Below are positions 1 to 10,100 of a stretch of DNA of 64,000 nucleotides, in pieces. The translations under genes and the position numbers were made by a program. The notes below the pieces were generated by a model, which saw only the letters and a list, made by a program, of their open reading frames with translations, was not told where the DNA came from and did no database searches. The stretch comes from Sulfidibacter corallicola (GTDB lineage Bacteria; Acidobacteriota; Holophagae; Acanthopleuribacterales; Acanthopleuribacteraceae): contig NZ_CP071793.1 of NCBI RefSeq assembly GCF_017498545.1, positions 10,968,256 to 11,032,255 of the forward strand, given 5' to 3'. Numbering within the stretch: position 1 is the stretch's first letter; each line of letters opens with the position of its first letter.

Positions 1-1
1 C

Positions 2-730
2 CCCGAGAAAATCGTCCTGCAACACGTGCTGCAAACCGATCACGGCATCATCAAACACTGGCGCCAGGATTGGGAGTTCGAGAACACCCAACTCCTCACC
101 TTCGAGGGCCACCGCACCTGGAAAAAGAAGAACATTTCCAAAACGGAAGCCCGCGGCACCTGGACCCAACGCGTCTTCCAAGTAGACGACAGCCCGCGCT
201 ACGAAGCGATCGGCAAATGGGTCCACATCGGCGACCTCTCGCAGTGGGAGTCCGAACTGACCAACCGCCCGCTGCCCCGTCGCGAGTACACCAAACGCTC
301 CGACTACCACATCCTCGTCGCCCGCAACCGCCATGCCCTGACCCAAACCGGTTGGGTTCACGAGCAGGACAACTTCAAGCTGGCCTTGGGCGAAACGCCC
401 GAGGAGAACAAGGTAATTTCCCGAGAAATCGGTCTCAACACCTACGAGCGCACCCTGCCCGCACGCCTCACCGAAGCCCACGACTGGTGGGCCGTTCACC
501 AGCAGTACTGGGCGGATGTCCGCAAGGTCTGGAACGAAGTGTACGCCTCCCGCAAGGAACTCTACCTGGCCAAAAAAGTCGAGGACAAGTCGCTCTGGAA
601 ACACCTGTTCGACCTCGACGAAACCCTTTCCGGTACCCGTTCATACGATTCCACCGAGGCACGTAAGCAGATCCACGCGGCCATCGAGCCCTTCCTCCTG
701 AGCGAACCCGACTCCGGTGCGGCGTACTAA
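2..730 (+). CDS. DUF6607-like protein, 5' end outside window (partial)
   Basis: The reading frame is open from base 2 (PEKIVLQH...), so the gene starts before the window; an internal GTG at 26 is unlikely to be the start. The visible ~242 residues form a soluble, Trp-, Arg- and Glu-rich protein with no membrane segment. Segments such as GIIKHWRQDWEFEN and NRHALTQTGWVHEQDNFKL resemble, from memory, the DUF6607 family, which has no known biochemical role and is often found beside TonB-dependent receptor genes. It stops 11 bases before the receptor gene on the same strand, so the two are probably co-transcribed and may act in the same iron/haem uptake process. The family call is moderately sure; the function is unknown. 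Confidence 0.65.
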   Translation, partial: PEKIVLQHVLQTDHGIIKHWRQDWEFENTQLLTFEGHRTWKKKNISKTEARGTWTQRVFQVDDSPRYEAIGKWVHIGDLSQWESELTNRPLPRREYTKRSDYHILVARNRHALTQTGWVHEQDNFKLALGETPEENKVISREIGLNTYERTLPARLTEAHDWWAVHQQYWADVRKVWNEVYASRKELYLAKKVEDKSLWKHLFDLDETLSGTRSYDSTEARKQIHAAIEPFLLSEPDSGAAY

Positions 731-741
731 GAGGTAGTTCC

Positions 742-3006
742 ATGAATTCATTTCGATCTCTATTTTTGCTGTGCCTGCTTTTCGGGTTCAGCCTCGTCGC
801 CCAAGACAGTAACGCCAACGGTACGGAAGACGATGCCGCGGCATCCGAAAACGAAACCCCGACCCTGTTGGAAAAAATGACCGTGGTTGCCGAACGCGGC
901 CCCACCAAGATCAAGGACACGGCCGTCACGGTCGCGGTCGTCAGCGAAAAGCAGGTTCGCGAGCAAGTCGCCACCAACAGCGCCGACCTGATGCGCTACG
1001 AACCGGGCGTCTTCGTGAGCCGCGACACCACCCGCCTGGGCCTCAACGGCTTCAACATTCGCGGCATCGGCGCCAACCGGGTGTTGACACAGGTCGATGG
1101 CGTCCGTACCGCGGAGCAATTCGCGTTCGGCCCGCTCTCGGTCCACCAGTTCCAGATCGACGTGGACCTGATCAAATCGCTGGAAGTGGTCAAGAGCGCC
1201 GGCTCCTCGCTGTACGGCAGCGACGCGTTGGGCGGTGTGGTCGCCTTCCGCACGCTGGATCCCGTCGACGTGTTGGGTCCGGGCGGCAAAGATCAGGCAT
1301 TCCGCTTCAAGACCGGCTACAACAGCGATTTCTCGGCCGTGCAGGCCGGTGTCACCGCGGCATTCGACCTTTCGAACTGGCAACTGATGGCCCACGCCAC
1401 CTGGCGCGACACCCAGGAACGGGAAAACCAGGGCGATATCGATACGGAAGACGCCAGCCGCACGCTGCCCAACGACCAGGACGGCAACAGCACCCAGTTC
1501 CTGCTCAAGGCGGTTCGCAACCTGTCGGACAACAACCAGTTCAAGGTGACGGCGGAAATCTACGACAGCACGATGGACACCGATGTGTTCAGCGGCCAGG
1601 GCGTCTCCAACATTTTCGGCGCCCTGACCACCATCAGCGACAACACGGCCGAGGACAATCAGCAACGCGGCCGCTTCAGCCTCGAACAGCATTGGCAGCC
1701 GAGCGATGTCGCCGCCTTCGACTCGTTGCACTGGCAGATCTCCTTCAGCCGCAGCGAAACCGACCAGACGACCGTGGAGCGACGCGAAAGCTCGAGAGGG
1801 CCCGTCACCACCCGCATCGTGCGCACCGGTACCATGGAAATGGACCAGGAGTTCCTGAGCGGCGACCTGACGCTGCGCAAGACCTGGAACCATCGCCACA
1901 CCCTGACCTACGGACTCAGCCTCGACTTCCAATCCTTCGAGCAATTGCGCGATCGCCGCGATTTGGACTTGGATAGCGGCAATCCCGACGCCTATGCCGG
2001 CACCTTGATCTTTCCCACGCGGTACTTCCCCAAGAGCGACGTCACCGAAATCGGTGCCTACCTCCAATGGGAGAGCCGGTTCTGGAACGATCGAATCAAG
2101 GTGGTTCCGGGATTGCGTTACGACAACTACGACCTCTCACCGGACGAAAACGACACCATCTACCTGGAATCCACCCAGAACGCCTCCACGCCCGAGGGCC
2201 TGGACGATGGGGCCGTCACCCCCAAACTCGGTGTCAACGTGGACCTGACGGAGAACCTGACGGTCTCGGGCCTGGTCGCCGAAGGCTTCCGCGCTCCGCC
2301 CCACAGCTCGGTCAACAGCGGGTTCACCAACCTCACCAGCGGTTACCAGACGCTGCCCAACCCCAACCTGGACCCCGAGTCCAGTCTCAACACCGAATTC
2401 AGCTTGAGCGGTTTGTTCCAGCGCGGCATGTTCCGCGTCACCTATTTCGACAACGAATTCGAAGACTTCATCAACGACACGGCCTTCGTCGGTGTGTCGG
2501 ACCAGGGCATTCTGCAGTTCCAGCCCCAGAACATCGAGAATGTGAACATCTCGGGCTGGGAGTTCAAAGGTGACCTGATGCTGACCCAACAGCTTCGCCT
2601 GCGCGGCGCCTTCACCGACATCGAAGGCGAAGACGAGGACAGCGGCGTGGATCTTTCTTCGATCGAGCCTCGCCGCTGGGTCGCCGGTCTTCACTACAAC
2701 GAGCCGAACGGGGTGTGGCAAGCGGCCCTGATGGTGTCCGACATCGCCGAAAAAGACGATGGTTTCGTAACGCCCGACAGTGCGGAACCGGATCCGTTCC
2801 TGCCCGACGGCGCCACCGTGGTGGATCTCACCGTGGGATGGAACATTCTCCAAGGCTTGAGCCTGAACGCCGGCATCTTCAACCTGACCGACGAAACCTA
2901 CTGGGAATGGTCGCAGGTTCAGGGCCGGTCGAATACGAGCACCACCCTGGATCGCTATAGCGAACCGGGCGCGAATTGGCGCGTGCACCTGCACTACAAC
3001 TGGTAA
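742..3006 (+). CDS. TonB-dependent outer-membrane receptor, haem/haemoglobin type
   Basis: A 754-residue outer-membrane receptor. It has a signal peptide (MNSFRSLFLLCLLFGFSLVAQ, cleavage near residue 21), a short TonB-box-like stretch (EKMTVVAE, ~35-42), a plug domain (~45-165) with the hallmark VKSAGSSLYGSDALGGVV, and a long beta-barrel ending in aromatic HLHYNW. The plug wording and the FRTLDP continuation fit the TonB-haemoglobin/transferrin/lactoferrin receptor group, so haem or a haem protein is the likely ligand, but other siderophores cannot be excluded. AGAGGT lies 7 bases before the ATG, and the gene follows the DUF6607-like gene after 11 bases. It would need TonB-ExbB-ExbD, none of which is in the window. 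No convincing Fur box was seen. A strong terminator follows. Confidence 0.92.
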   Translation: MNSFRSLFLLCLLFGFSLVAQDSNANGTEDDAAASENETPTLLEKMTVVAERGPTKIKDTAVTVAVVSEKQVREQVATNSADLMRYEPGVFVSRDTTRLGLNGFNIRGIGANRVLTQVDGVRTAEQFAFGPLSVHQFQIDVDLIKSLEVVKSAGSSLYGSDALGGVVAFRTLDPVDVLGPGGKDQAFRFKTGYNSDFSAVQAGVTAAFDLSNWQLMAHATWRDTQERENQGDIDTEDASRTLPNDQDGNSTQFLLKAVRNLSDNNQFKVTAEIYDSTMDTDVFSGQGVSNIFGALTTISDNTAEDNQQRGRFSLEQHWQPSDVAAFDSLHWQISFSRSETDQTTVERRESSRGPVTTRIVRTGTMEMDQEFLSGDLTLRKTWNHRHTLTYGLSLDFQSFEQLRDRRDLDLDSGNPDAYAGTLIFPTRYFPKSDVTEIGAYLQWESRFWNDRIKVVPGLRYDNYDLSPDENDTIYLESTQNASTPEGLDDGAVTPKLGVNVDLTENLTVSGLVAEGFRAPPHSSVNSGFTNLTSGYQTLPNPNLDPESSLNTEFSLSGLFQRGMFRVTYFDNEFEDFINDTAFVGVSDQGILQFQPQNIENVNISGWEFKGDLMLTQQLRLRGAFTDIEGEDEDSGVDLSSIEPRRWVAGLHYNEPNGVWQAALMVSDIAEKDDGFVTPDSAEPDPFLPDGATVVDLTVGWNILQGLSLNAGIFNLTDETYWEWSQVQGRSNTSTTLDRYSEPGANWRVHLHYNW

Positions 3007-3030
3007 ATCCGTCAACCAAACGACACGCGA

Positions 3031-3076
3031 ACCCCCTGTCCTGGGTATCTATCCCAGGCAGGGGGTTTTCGCTTTT
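3031..3076 (+). terminator. Rho-independent terminator after the TonB receptor
   Basis: ACCCCCTG and CCTGGG pair with CCCAGG and CAGGGGGT, giving a ~14-bp GC-rich stem with one bulged T and a 7-base loop. It is followed by TTTTCGCTTTTT and lies 24 bases after the receptor stop codon. Confidence 0.9.
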
Positions 3077-3453
3077 TGGAATGCCGGTCGCTCGATCTAC
3101 GGGATTAAAAAAAGGGCCACCACAGGGTTTTCCGAACGCGCTCGCGATCTTTGCAATCACCCTTTATTATTTCCGCATGAGACCATCTGAAGAGCCTTGA
3201 CAGAATTTGGTGCCTATGAGAAGGTTTTGTACCCTTTCATTTTTTCCTGACCCCTTACTTATCTCCTAGATGACCTACATCGAGTTGAACTTCATTGTCC
3301 TTTGGATTCGGGTCGCGGCTTCCCTTCTTTCATTCCGCCATCCCATGTCATCCATGCCGGGTGCCTCGTTTTTCATACCGGCCCAAGAACCTCCGCCATT
3401 CGCTTTCAATCGTTCCCCACCACTCGGTGGTGCAGCCAGGGAGGCACGTTCCC
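3077..3453. other. Intergenic region upstream of the NRPS/PKS operon
   Basis: About 377 bases without a supported gene. Open frames here are short and end in or run into the first NRPS frame. The region presumably holds the promoter of the megasynthase operon. A TTGACA hexamer sits at 3197-3202, but no -10 lies at 16-18 bases, so I do not call a promoter. Confidence 0.5.
3438..3444 (+). promoter_or_regulatory. Ribosome binding site fixing a GTG start
   Basis: AGGGAGG ends 9 bases before GTG 3454. The frame is open further upstream to 3295, but that extension has no condensation-domain similarity and no comparable ribosome binding site, so the GTG is taken as the start. Confidence 0.7.
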
Positions 3454-6400
3454 GTGAACCAGTCTGCCCTCGTGGGTCTCGTTCCGCTCTCCTCTCGCCA
3501 ACAGACCATTTGGTACGATCAAGTTCTTCATCCATCGGTTCCGGTCTACAACATCGGCATGGCCATCCGCATCGACGGTCCCATTGATCGCGACCTCTTC
3601 AGCCGTGCCATCGATCGCGTCATCGCGGAAAACGACGCCCTTCGGATACGCCTCCATCGGGGCAGCGGTCCGCCTCACCAGAGCCTGACCGAACCCGCGC
3701 CTCACTCCTTGGCATTCAGGGACTTTTCCGATCGGGCCGATCCTTCCCGCAGCGCCACTTCCTGGATGGAATCGCAGTTTCGAGAGCCGTTCGAGCTGTA
3801 CGATCGGCCGCTTTTTCACTTCGCCCTGTGCCGAACGGCCGCGAACTGTCATTGGTGGTTGTTGAAGTACCACCACCTGATCCTGGATGGATACGCCAAC
3901 CAATTGATCGTGCATCGCGTGAGCGAGGTCTACAACGACCTTCTCGAGGATCGGGATCCGGCCGCTTCCGAGTTGCCGCCTTCCTACCAGACGTTCGTCG
4001 AAGAGGACGCGGCCTATCTCGCCAGCCCTCGATACGAGAAGCACAAGACGTTTTGGCTCGATTACTTCGATCGACAACCCACCCCGCTGTTCGCGCCGAA
4101 CCCCTCCGGCGACCCGCACGACATGGAAGCGGGGCGCGTGTCGTGGACCCTGGCACCAAGCACCTATGCAGCCGTTCGGGATTTGGCGGCAGGGTACGGC
4201 GGGTCCCCTTTCCATTTTTGGTTGGGCCTGCTCTTTTCCTACTTCAGCCTGGCTTCCGATCGCGACGATCTGCTGATCGGGCTGCCGATTCTCAATCGCA
4301 CCGGTCGCGCCTATAAAAAGACGGTTGGGCTCTTTGCGGGCATTTCTCAGGTCTGGTTTCGCCAAGATCGAAACCAATCCTTCGAAGAACTGCTGCACAC
4401 CGTGAAATCCGAACTCCGAGGCGTCTACCGCGCCCAGCGTTTCCCCTACCGCGAGGTCAATCGCCACCTCATCCAAAAGGGCATCCAATTGCCCTACGAG
4501 TTGGAGCTGTCCTACCAAAAACACGATTACGACATCCGTTTCGGTGCCGCGGAAGTGGAGACCCACCCACTCTTCAACGGCTACAGCCGGCCGGCCCTTT
4601 CGGTACACGTGCGCGAATTCGATGGTACCGAGCCACTGAGAGTCGACTTCGAGTATCGGCTGAACCAGTTCCAACCCAACGAGATGGCGCTGCTCAAGAA
4701 TCGCTTCGATCACGTGATCCAGCAATTATTGGCGCGACCGGAAGAACCCTTAAACGCGTTGTCCATCCTGCCGGAACGCGAATGCCACCTGATCGTGACC
4801 GAGTTCAACGACACGGGCCGGGATCCGCGAGCGGATCGAACCACGTTGGACGACATCGAAGATCGGGCCCGCGCCAATCCCGACCGTACCGCCCTGGTCT
4901 TCGAGAATCGATCGCTGAGCTACGGCCAACTGGATCGACGCGCCAACGCGCTGGCCCACCACCTATGCGACACCTTCCAGTTGGGCCCGGAACAGCGCGT
5001 CGGCGTTCTGATGCAGCGAGGGTTGCGCTTGCCCGAGGCACTGCTGGCCGTTTGGAAAACCGGTGCCGCCTTCGTCCCGGCCCTGGCCGGCCTGCCGGTC
5101 GCACGCTGTGCCGAAATGTTTGCAGACAGCGGTTGCCGGCTGATCTTGACCGATCCCTCGTGTCGCGAGCATGCGGAAGCGGCGGCAAAAGGCCGCTGCC
5201 GGGTCGTCTGCCTCGACAGCGCGGCAACGGAACGACTCGATCCGCCCGAACAGGGCCCGACCCCCAACACCCTGGCCTACATTATTTATACCTCCGGGTC
5301 CACCGGCCCTCCCAAGGGCGTCATGATCGAGCACCGCTCCCTGCGCAACCGATTGGCCTGGCAACAGGCGACGAACCTGATCGACGAAGACAGTCGCGTC
5401 CTGTTGAAAACACCGGTCACCTTCGACGTATCCCTCCCGGAACTGTTCGGCTGGGCACGGGTCGGCGCGACCGTCATCATCGCTCCGGAAGGTGCCGAAA
5501 TGGACCCCGGCGCGGTGCTCCAACTATTGGAGCGCGAACGGGTAAGTCACGTCCATTTCGTGCCGAGCATGTTGGGTCCCTTTCTCGACTGGGTCACCCA
5601 TGCACCGGTTCGGCCCGAACTGGCCTCATTGCGCCAGGTGTTTGCCAGTGGAGAGGCCTTGTCGCGACACCTGGTCGAACAGTTTCGCGCGGTTCTGCAG
5701 CAAAAATACGGCACGCGACTGACCAATCTCTACGGACCCACCGAAGCGGCGATCGAAGTCACGAGTCACGATTGCACCCCGCAGCGGCCGGGATCGCCGC
5801 CCATCGGAAAGCCCATTCATCGTGCCAAGATCTACGTGCTGAACAAACGACGCCAACCCTGCCCGATTGGGATCGGCGGAGAGGTGTATATCGGCGGGAT
5901 ACCGGTAGGCCGGGGTTATTGCGGGCGGCCGGGATTGACGGCCCAGGCCTTTGTGCCGGACCCCTTCACGCCCGGCGCACGCCTCTATCGAACCGGCGAC
6001 CTGGGACGGTTCGAGCCGGATGGCCACGTGACCTATCTGGGTCGCAACGATTTCCAGGTCAAAATCCGTGGCAACCGCATCGAGACCGTGGAAATCGAGC
6101 ACCGCTTGACGGCACTGCCCGAAATTGCCGAGGCGAAGGTGATCGGCCGCGAGAACCCGGACCGCGGGGAACTGGAATTGGTGGGCTACTACCGAACCCA
6201 CGACGGGAAACCACTCGACTCACAAAGGTTGCGCGACCAGCTTTCCGAACACCTTCCCCAGGCATGGCTACCGGCACACCTGGTGTCCCTGAGCCGATTC
6301 CCGCTGAACACGGCCGGTAAACTGGATCGCGGAGCACTGCCCAATCCCGGCGCGACATCCGACCCCTCGCCCTCGAATCGGATGCCTTCCACCGATATCG

Positions 6401-7071
6401 AGCGCCAACTCGCGGATTGGTGGTGCGAACTACTGGGCTTGAAGCGGGTGGCGGTTCACGACAACTTTTTCACGCTGGGGGGTCATTCCCTGCTGTTGAT
6501 CGAATTGCATTTACGGCTGTGCCGCCACCTGGACCGGGATTTTCCCCTGATCGCCTTGTTCGAACGCCCCAGCATCTACAGCCAGGGCCAATTCATCGAT
6601 CAACTCTCAAAACCGGAAGCGTCAGCGACGCCCAAACCCCGAAATATCCCGAGACACTTCGAAATCCCGCCACGCAAAATCGAGAGAACCGCCTATCGCG
6701 CCCCGACGACCGAAACCGAACGGCTGATCACCCAGTGGTGGTGCGAGCTGCTGAATATGGAAAACGTGGGGGTCGACGACAACTTCTTCGCCTTGGGGGG
6801 CCATTCTCTGCTCCTGGTCAGATTGCATCACCGAATCTCGCTTCGCCTGAGCCTGAAGTTCCCGCTTTCGGCCCTGCTCGAACGTCCCAGTGTTCACCGC
6901 CAAGGAGCCTACATCGATCAACTCCTCCAAGCGCCATCCGCCCCGATGGAAGATTTGCGACAAACCCGGGCGAGGCGCCCCTTGCAACCCCATCGGCTCC
7001 ACGCCCAAACCCAGGCCCATCGGCAACGCCAGCTCGACCTTCGCCAGGCCGCGCCGGGGCGCCGCCGTTGA
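3454..7071 (+). CDS. Megasynthase 1: NRPS, starter C-A-PCP-PCP
   Basis: First enzyme of the assembly line (1205 aa from the GTG). Domains: condensation (~8-445; HHLILDG at ~139), adenylation (~450-960; TSGSTGPPKG ~612, LYGPTEAA ~760, GKLDR ~953), then two tandem carrier domains with LGGHSLL at ~1005 and ~1111. No gene precedes it in the operon and the C domain is N-terminal, of the enterobactin/lipopeptide-starter style, so it probably acylates the first residue. Manual alignment to GrsA gives the code DVPHFSLIEK, close to serine codes (DVWHLSLIDK) but altered at positions 3 and 9. The two carriers are similar but not identical. After the second carrier comes an unusual Arg/Gln-rich tail of about 45 residues with no docking-domain look. 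Megasynthase 2 begins 91 bases downstream. Confidence 0.9.
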   Translation: MNQSALVGLVPLSSRQQTIWYDQVLHPSVPVYNIGMAIRIDGPIDRDLFSRAIDRVIAENDALRIRLHRGSGPPHQSLTEPAPHSLAFRDFSDRADPSRSATSWMESQFREPFELYDRPLFHFALCRTAANCHWWLLKYHHLILDGYANQLIVHRVSEVYNDLLEDRDPAASELPPSYQTFVEEDAAYLASPRYEKHKTFWLDYFDRQPTPLFAPNPSGDPHDMEAGRVSWTLAPSTYAAVRDLAAGYGGSPFHFWLGLLFSYFSLASDRDDLLIGLPILNRTGRAYKKTVGLFAGISQVWFRQDRNQSFEELLHTVKSELRGVYRAQRFPYREVNRHLIQKGIQLPYELELSYQKHDYDIRFGAAEVETHPLFNGYSRPALSVHVREFDGTEPLRVDFEYRLNQFQPNEMALLKNRFDHVIQQLLARPEEPLNALSILPERECHLIVTEFNDTGRDPRADRTTLDDIEDRARANPDRTALVFENRSLSYGQLDRRANALAHHLCDTFQLGPEQRVGVLMQRGLRLPEALLAVWKTGAAFVPALAGLPVARCAEMFADSGCRLILTDPSCREHAEAAAKGRCRVVCLDSAATERLDPPEQGPTPNTLAYIIYTSGSTGPPKGVMIEHRSLRNRLAWQQATNLIDEDSRVLLKTPVTFDVSLPELFGWARVGATVIIAPEGAEMDPGAVLQLLERERVSHVHFVPSMLGPFLDWVTHAPVRPELASLRQVFASGEALSRHLVEQFRAVLQQKYGTRLTNLYGPTEAAIEVTSHDCTPQRPGSPPIGKPIHRAKIYVLNKRRQPCPIGIGGEVYIGGIPVGRGYCGRPGLTAQAFVPDPFTPGARLYRTGDLGRFEPDGHVTYLGRNDFQVKIRGNRIETVEIEHRLTALPEIAEAKVIGRENPDRGELELVGYYRTHDGKPLDSQRLRDQLSEHLPQAWLPAHLVSLSRFPLNTAGKLDRGALPNPGATSDPSPSNRMPSTDIERQLADWWCELLGLKRVAVHDNFFTLGGHSLLLIELHLRLCRHLDRDFPLIALFERPSIYSQGQFIDQLSKPEASATPKPRNIPRHFEIPPRKIERTAYRAPTTETERLITQWWCELLNMENVGVDDNFFALGGHSLLLVRLHHRISLRLSLKFPLSALLERPSVHRQGAYIDQLLQAPSAPMEDLRQTRARRPLQPHRLHAQTQAHRQRQLDLRQAAPGRRR

Positions 7072-7162
7072 ATGCGCGCAGGGAGGTGCGGTTTCGGCCC
7101 CGCACCCACCGGTTCTCCGCCCGAGGGTTTCTCCCATCGCTCCCCTTCCCGAGGATCCATTC

Positions 7163-10100
7163 ATGACTTCCCAAAACGAGCCAAGCCCCCAAGGAATCGC
7201 CATCGTCGCCATGGCCTGCCGCTTTCCCGGCGCTTCCGATCCGGAACGATTCTGGAACAACCTGTCGCGGGGCGAACAGGCGATTCGGCGCTTCGACGAG
7301 GCGGAACTTCGCGAGGCCGGTGTCGCCCCCGCGCTGTCCAGCGATCCGAAGTACGTGCCCGCCAAGGGTTATCTGGCCGAGACGAACGCATTCGATGCCG
7401 CCCTGTTCGACATGGCGCAGGCCGAGGCCGCAGGCACCGACCCGCAACTCCGGCTGGGTTTGGAACTGGCTTGGGAAGCACTCGAAGGAGCGGGCCACGC
7501 TCCGGGCCATCCGCACACGCGAATCGGCGTCTTCGCGGGCACGAACCGAAACACGGGTTGGCGACCGAACACGGCGGCGCCGCAGCTTCCCGGCGATACG
7601 GGCACATCCCATCTCGAAAACGCACGACCCGGTTCGAACCTCCTGGCTCAGCGGATTTCCCAGGTTTTGAACCTGCACGGCCCGAGCCTGGACATCCAAG
7701 CCGGCAGCGCCACGTCGCTGGTCGCGATTCACTTGGCTTGTCAGGCCCTGTTCACCGGCGATTGCGATATGGCCCTCGCCGGCGGCATCTGCCTGCAATT
7801 CCCCGATAAAGCGGGTTACCGCAGCGGTGCCGGCCGCCCCCTCTCCGCGCGAGGAGCCTGTCATCCGTTCGATGCCAGGGCCGACGGCACCGTTCCCGGC
7901 GACGGCGCGGGCCTGGTCGCGCTCAAGCGTCTGGAAGATGCGCGCCTGGAGAACGAAACCATCCTCGCGGTCATTCGCGGCTCGGCGGTCAATCACAGCG
8001 GGGTTCGGATCTCCAACGGCGGCGAACCCGACATCCAAGCCCAAACCGAGGTCATCGCCGAAGCACTGGCCGTGGCCCAGATCTCGGCCGACTCCATCGG
8101 CTACGTCGAATGCCACGGTAGCGGATCACCGGTCCACGATCGCGGAGAAGTCGAAGCCTTGACGCGGGCCTTCCGCTACACCAGCAGACGCCAGGGATAT
8201 TGCGCCCTGGGTGCGGTCAAGGCCAACTTGGGCCATCTCGGACCGGCGGCGGGCATCGCGGGCCTGATCAAGACGGTGCAAATTCTGAAGCGAGGCCAGA
8301 TTCCGATCACGCCGGGTTTCGATCGGCCCCATCCGGACATCCCCTTTGCGGCCAGTCCCTTCTTCCTGAACCGCCATCCCTGGGAATGGGTGACGGCCGA
8401 TGTGCCGCGCCGCGCGGGCGTGAGCGCCTTCGGTCTGGGCGGCACCAATGCCCATCTGGTGTTGGAACAAGCGCCGGCGCCCACCCCTGCCGAAGAGGAG
8501 ACCGGTCCCTTCTTGTTGGCGATCTCGGCCCATGACGACCAAACCCTGACCCAAAGCCTGGATCGACTCGCCCACCATCTGGGCCGGCCGGCCGAAGAGG
8601 GCACAGTCCATCAGACGATGGCCGATATCGCGTTCACCCTGCAGACCGGTCGGGCCGCGCTCCCCAGCCGTGCCGTGCTCGTGACCTATTCCCGCGAGGA
8701 AGCGGCGGGTCTGCTCTCCGAGCACGACCGCAAACGGATGCTGCGCAAAACGGCGTCCCGCGCCATGCCGGTAGCCTTCCTGTTCCCCGGCCAGGGCGCC
8801 CAATACCCACGCATGGCATCGCAACTCTACCAGACCGAACCGGTCTTCGCCCGCACGCTGGACGCCTGTTTCGAGGGGTTGCGCGATTCGCTGCCACGCG
8901 ATCCCCATCAAGTGCTGTTCCCGAGGCCGGGCCAGGCGGACCTCGCGGATCTTCTCCACGATACGGAATACACCCAGCCGATTCTATTCTCCGTGGAAAT
9001 GGCGCTGGCCCACCTATGGCAGTCGTGGGGCGTCAAACCCGATCGCATGATCGGCCACAGCCTGGGCGAATACAGCGCCGCCTGTCTGGCCGGCGTCTGG
9101 CATCTCGAGGAGGCCCTGAACCTGGTGGCCCTACGCGGGCGCCTGATGGCCGCCTTGCCACGCGGCGCCATGCTGACGGTGGAGCTCAGCGAAGACGAAC
9201 TCGGGCCACTCCTCGAGGGTGATCTCGCCCTTGCGGCGGTCAACGGGCCGCATCGCTGTGTGGCCTCCGGACCCGAGGCGGGCATCGAAGCCCTGGCCAC
9301 GCGCCTCGGCGACCGCAATGTGGGGTACCGGCGCCTGACCACCTCGCACGCCTTCCACTCGCCGACCATGGACCGGATCCTCGACACCTTCCACGCGGAA
9401 GTCCTCACCACGAGCATGATGGCCCCCCAAATCCCGTTCATCTCCAACTTGACGGGCACCTGGATTCGCGAGCAGGAGGCGTGCGATCCCATGTACTGGG
9501 TGCGCCACTTGCGCCACACCGTGCGCTTCACCGACGGCCTGGCGACGCTGCTCCGCGACGCGCCACGCCTCGCACTGCTGGAGGTGGGCCCGGGCCGGTC
9601 CCTGACCTCGTTGGCGGGGCAACACCCTTCACGGGGTGCCGAACACCCGATTCTCGCCTCGCTGCGTCATCCGCAAACCCGCATCGAGGACCGGGAATTC
9701 CTGCTCAACTCGTTGGGCAAACTCTGGCTCGCCGGCCTCGAAGTGGACTGGCACGCGGTCCACGCCACGCGTCCGAGGAGACGGGTGTTCCTGCCGACCT
9801 ATCCGTTTCGACGGCAGCACTTCGCGATGCCGAGTTTCGTGGCCGTCCCCCCGCAAACCGAGGTCTCGCCGACCGTGGTGCAGGACAGGACACGACCCCC
9901 AAACAGCACCGTTCCCGCACGGGAGACTTGCCCGACGGACGACCACTCCCATTTCGGTACGGCTCCGCTCCACCCGCTGACCCGAGCCCAGCAGCGCCTC
10001 TGGGTGCTCGAGATGCTGGGCAGGGTCGGCACGGCCTACAACATGCCGATCGCCCTGCAACTCAGGGGTGACCTGAACCGCGAGGCCCTGGTCGAAGCAC

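Noticed and set aside
3197..3225. TTGACA hexamer as the -35 of the NRPS operon promoter
   Set aside because: No -10-like hexamer at 16-18 bases; TATGAG lies only 12 bases away.
6940..7071. Possible frameshift joining megasynthases 1 and 2 into one protein
   Set aside because: Both carriers of megasynthase 1 are complete before the odd tail and megasynthase 2 has its own start signals; no homologous linker was recognised in the alternative frame. A read-level check would settle it.
6890..7162. In-frame N-terminal extension of megasynthase 2 overlapping the end of megasynthase 1
   Set aside because: The extra residues are low-complexity with no docking-domain features, and GAGG precedes ATG 7163, where the KS begins in the usual way.
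7163..8500. Reading the first KS as a KSQ loading domain
   Set aside because: The substituted residue is Ser rather than Gln and the protein is second in the line with no ACP, so a standard loading module is not supported.
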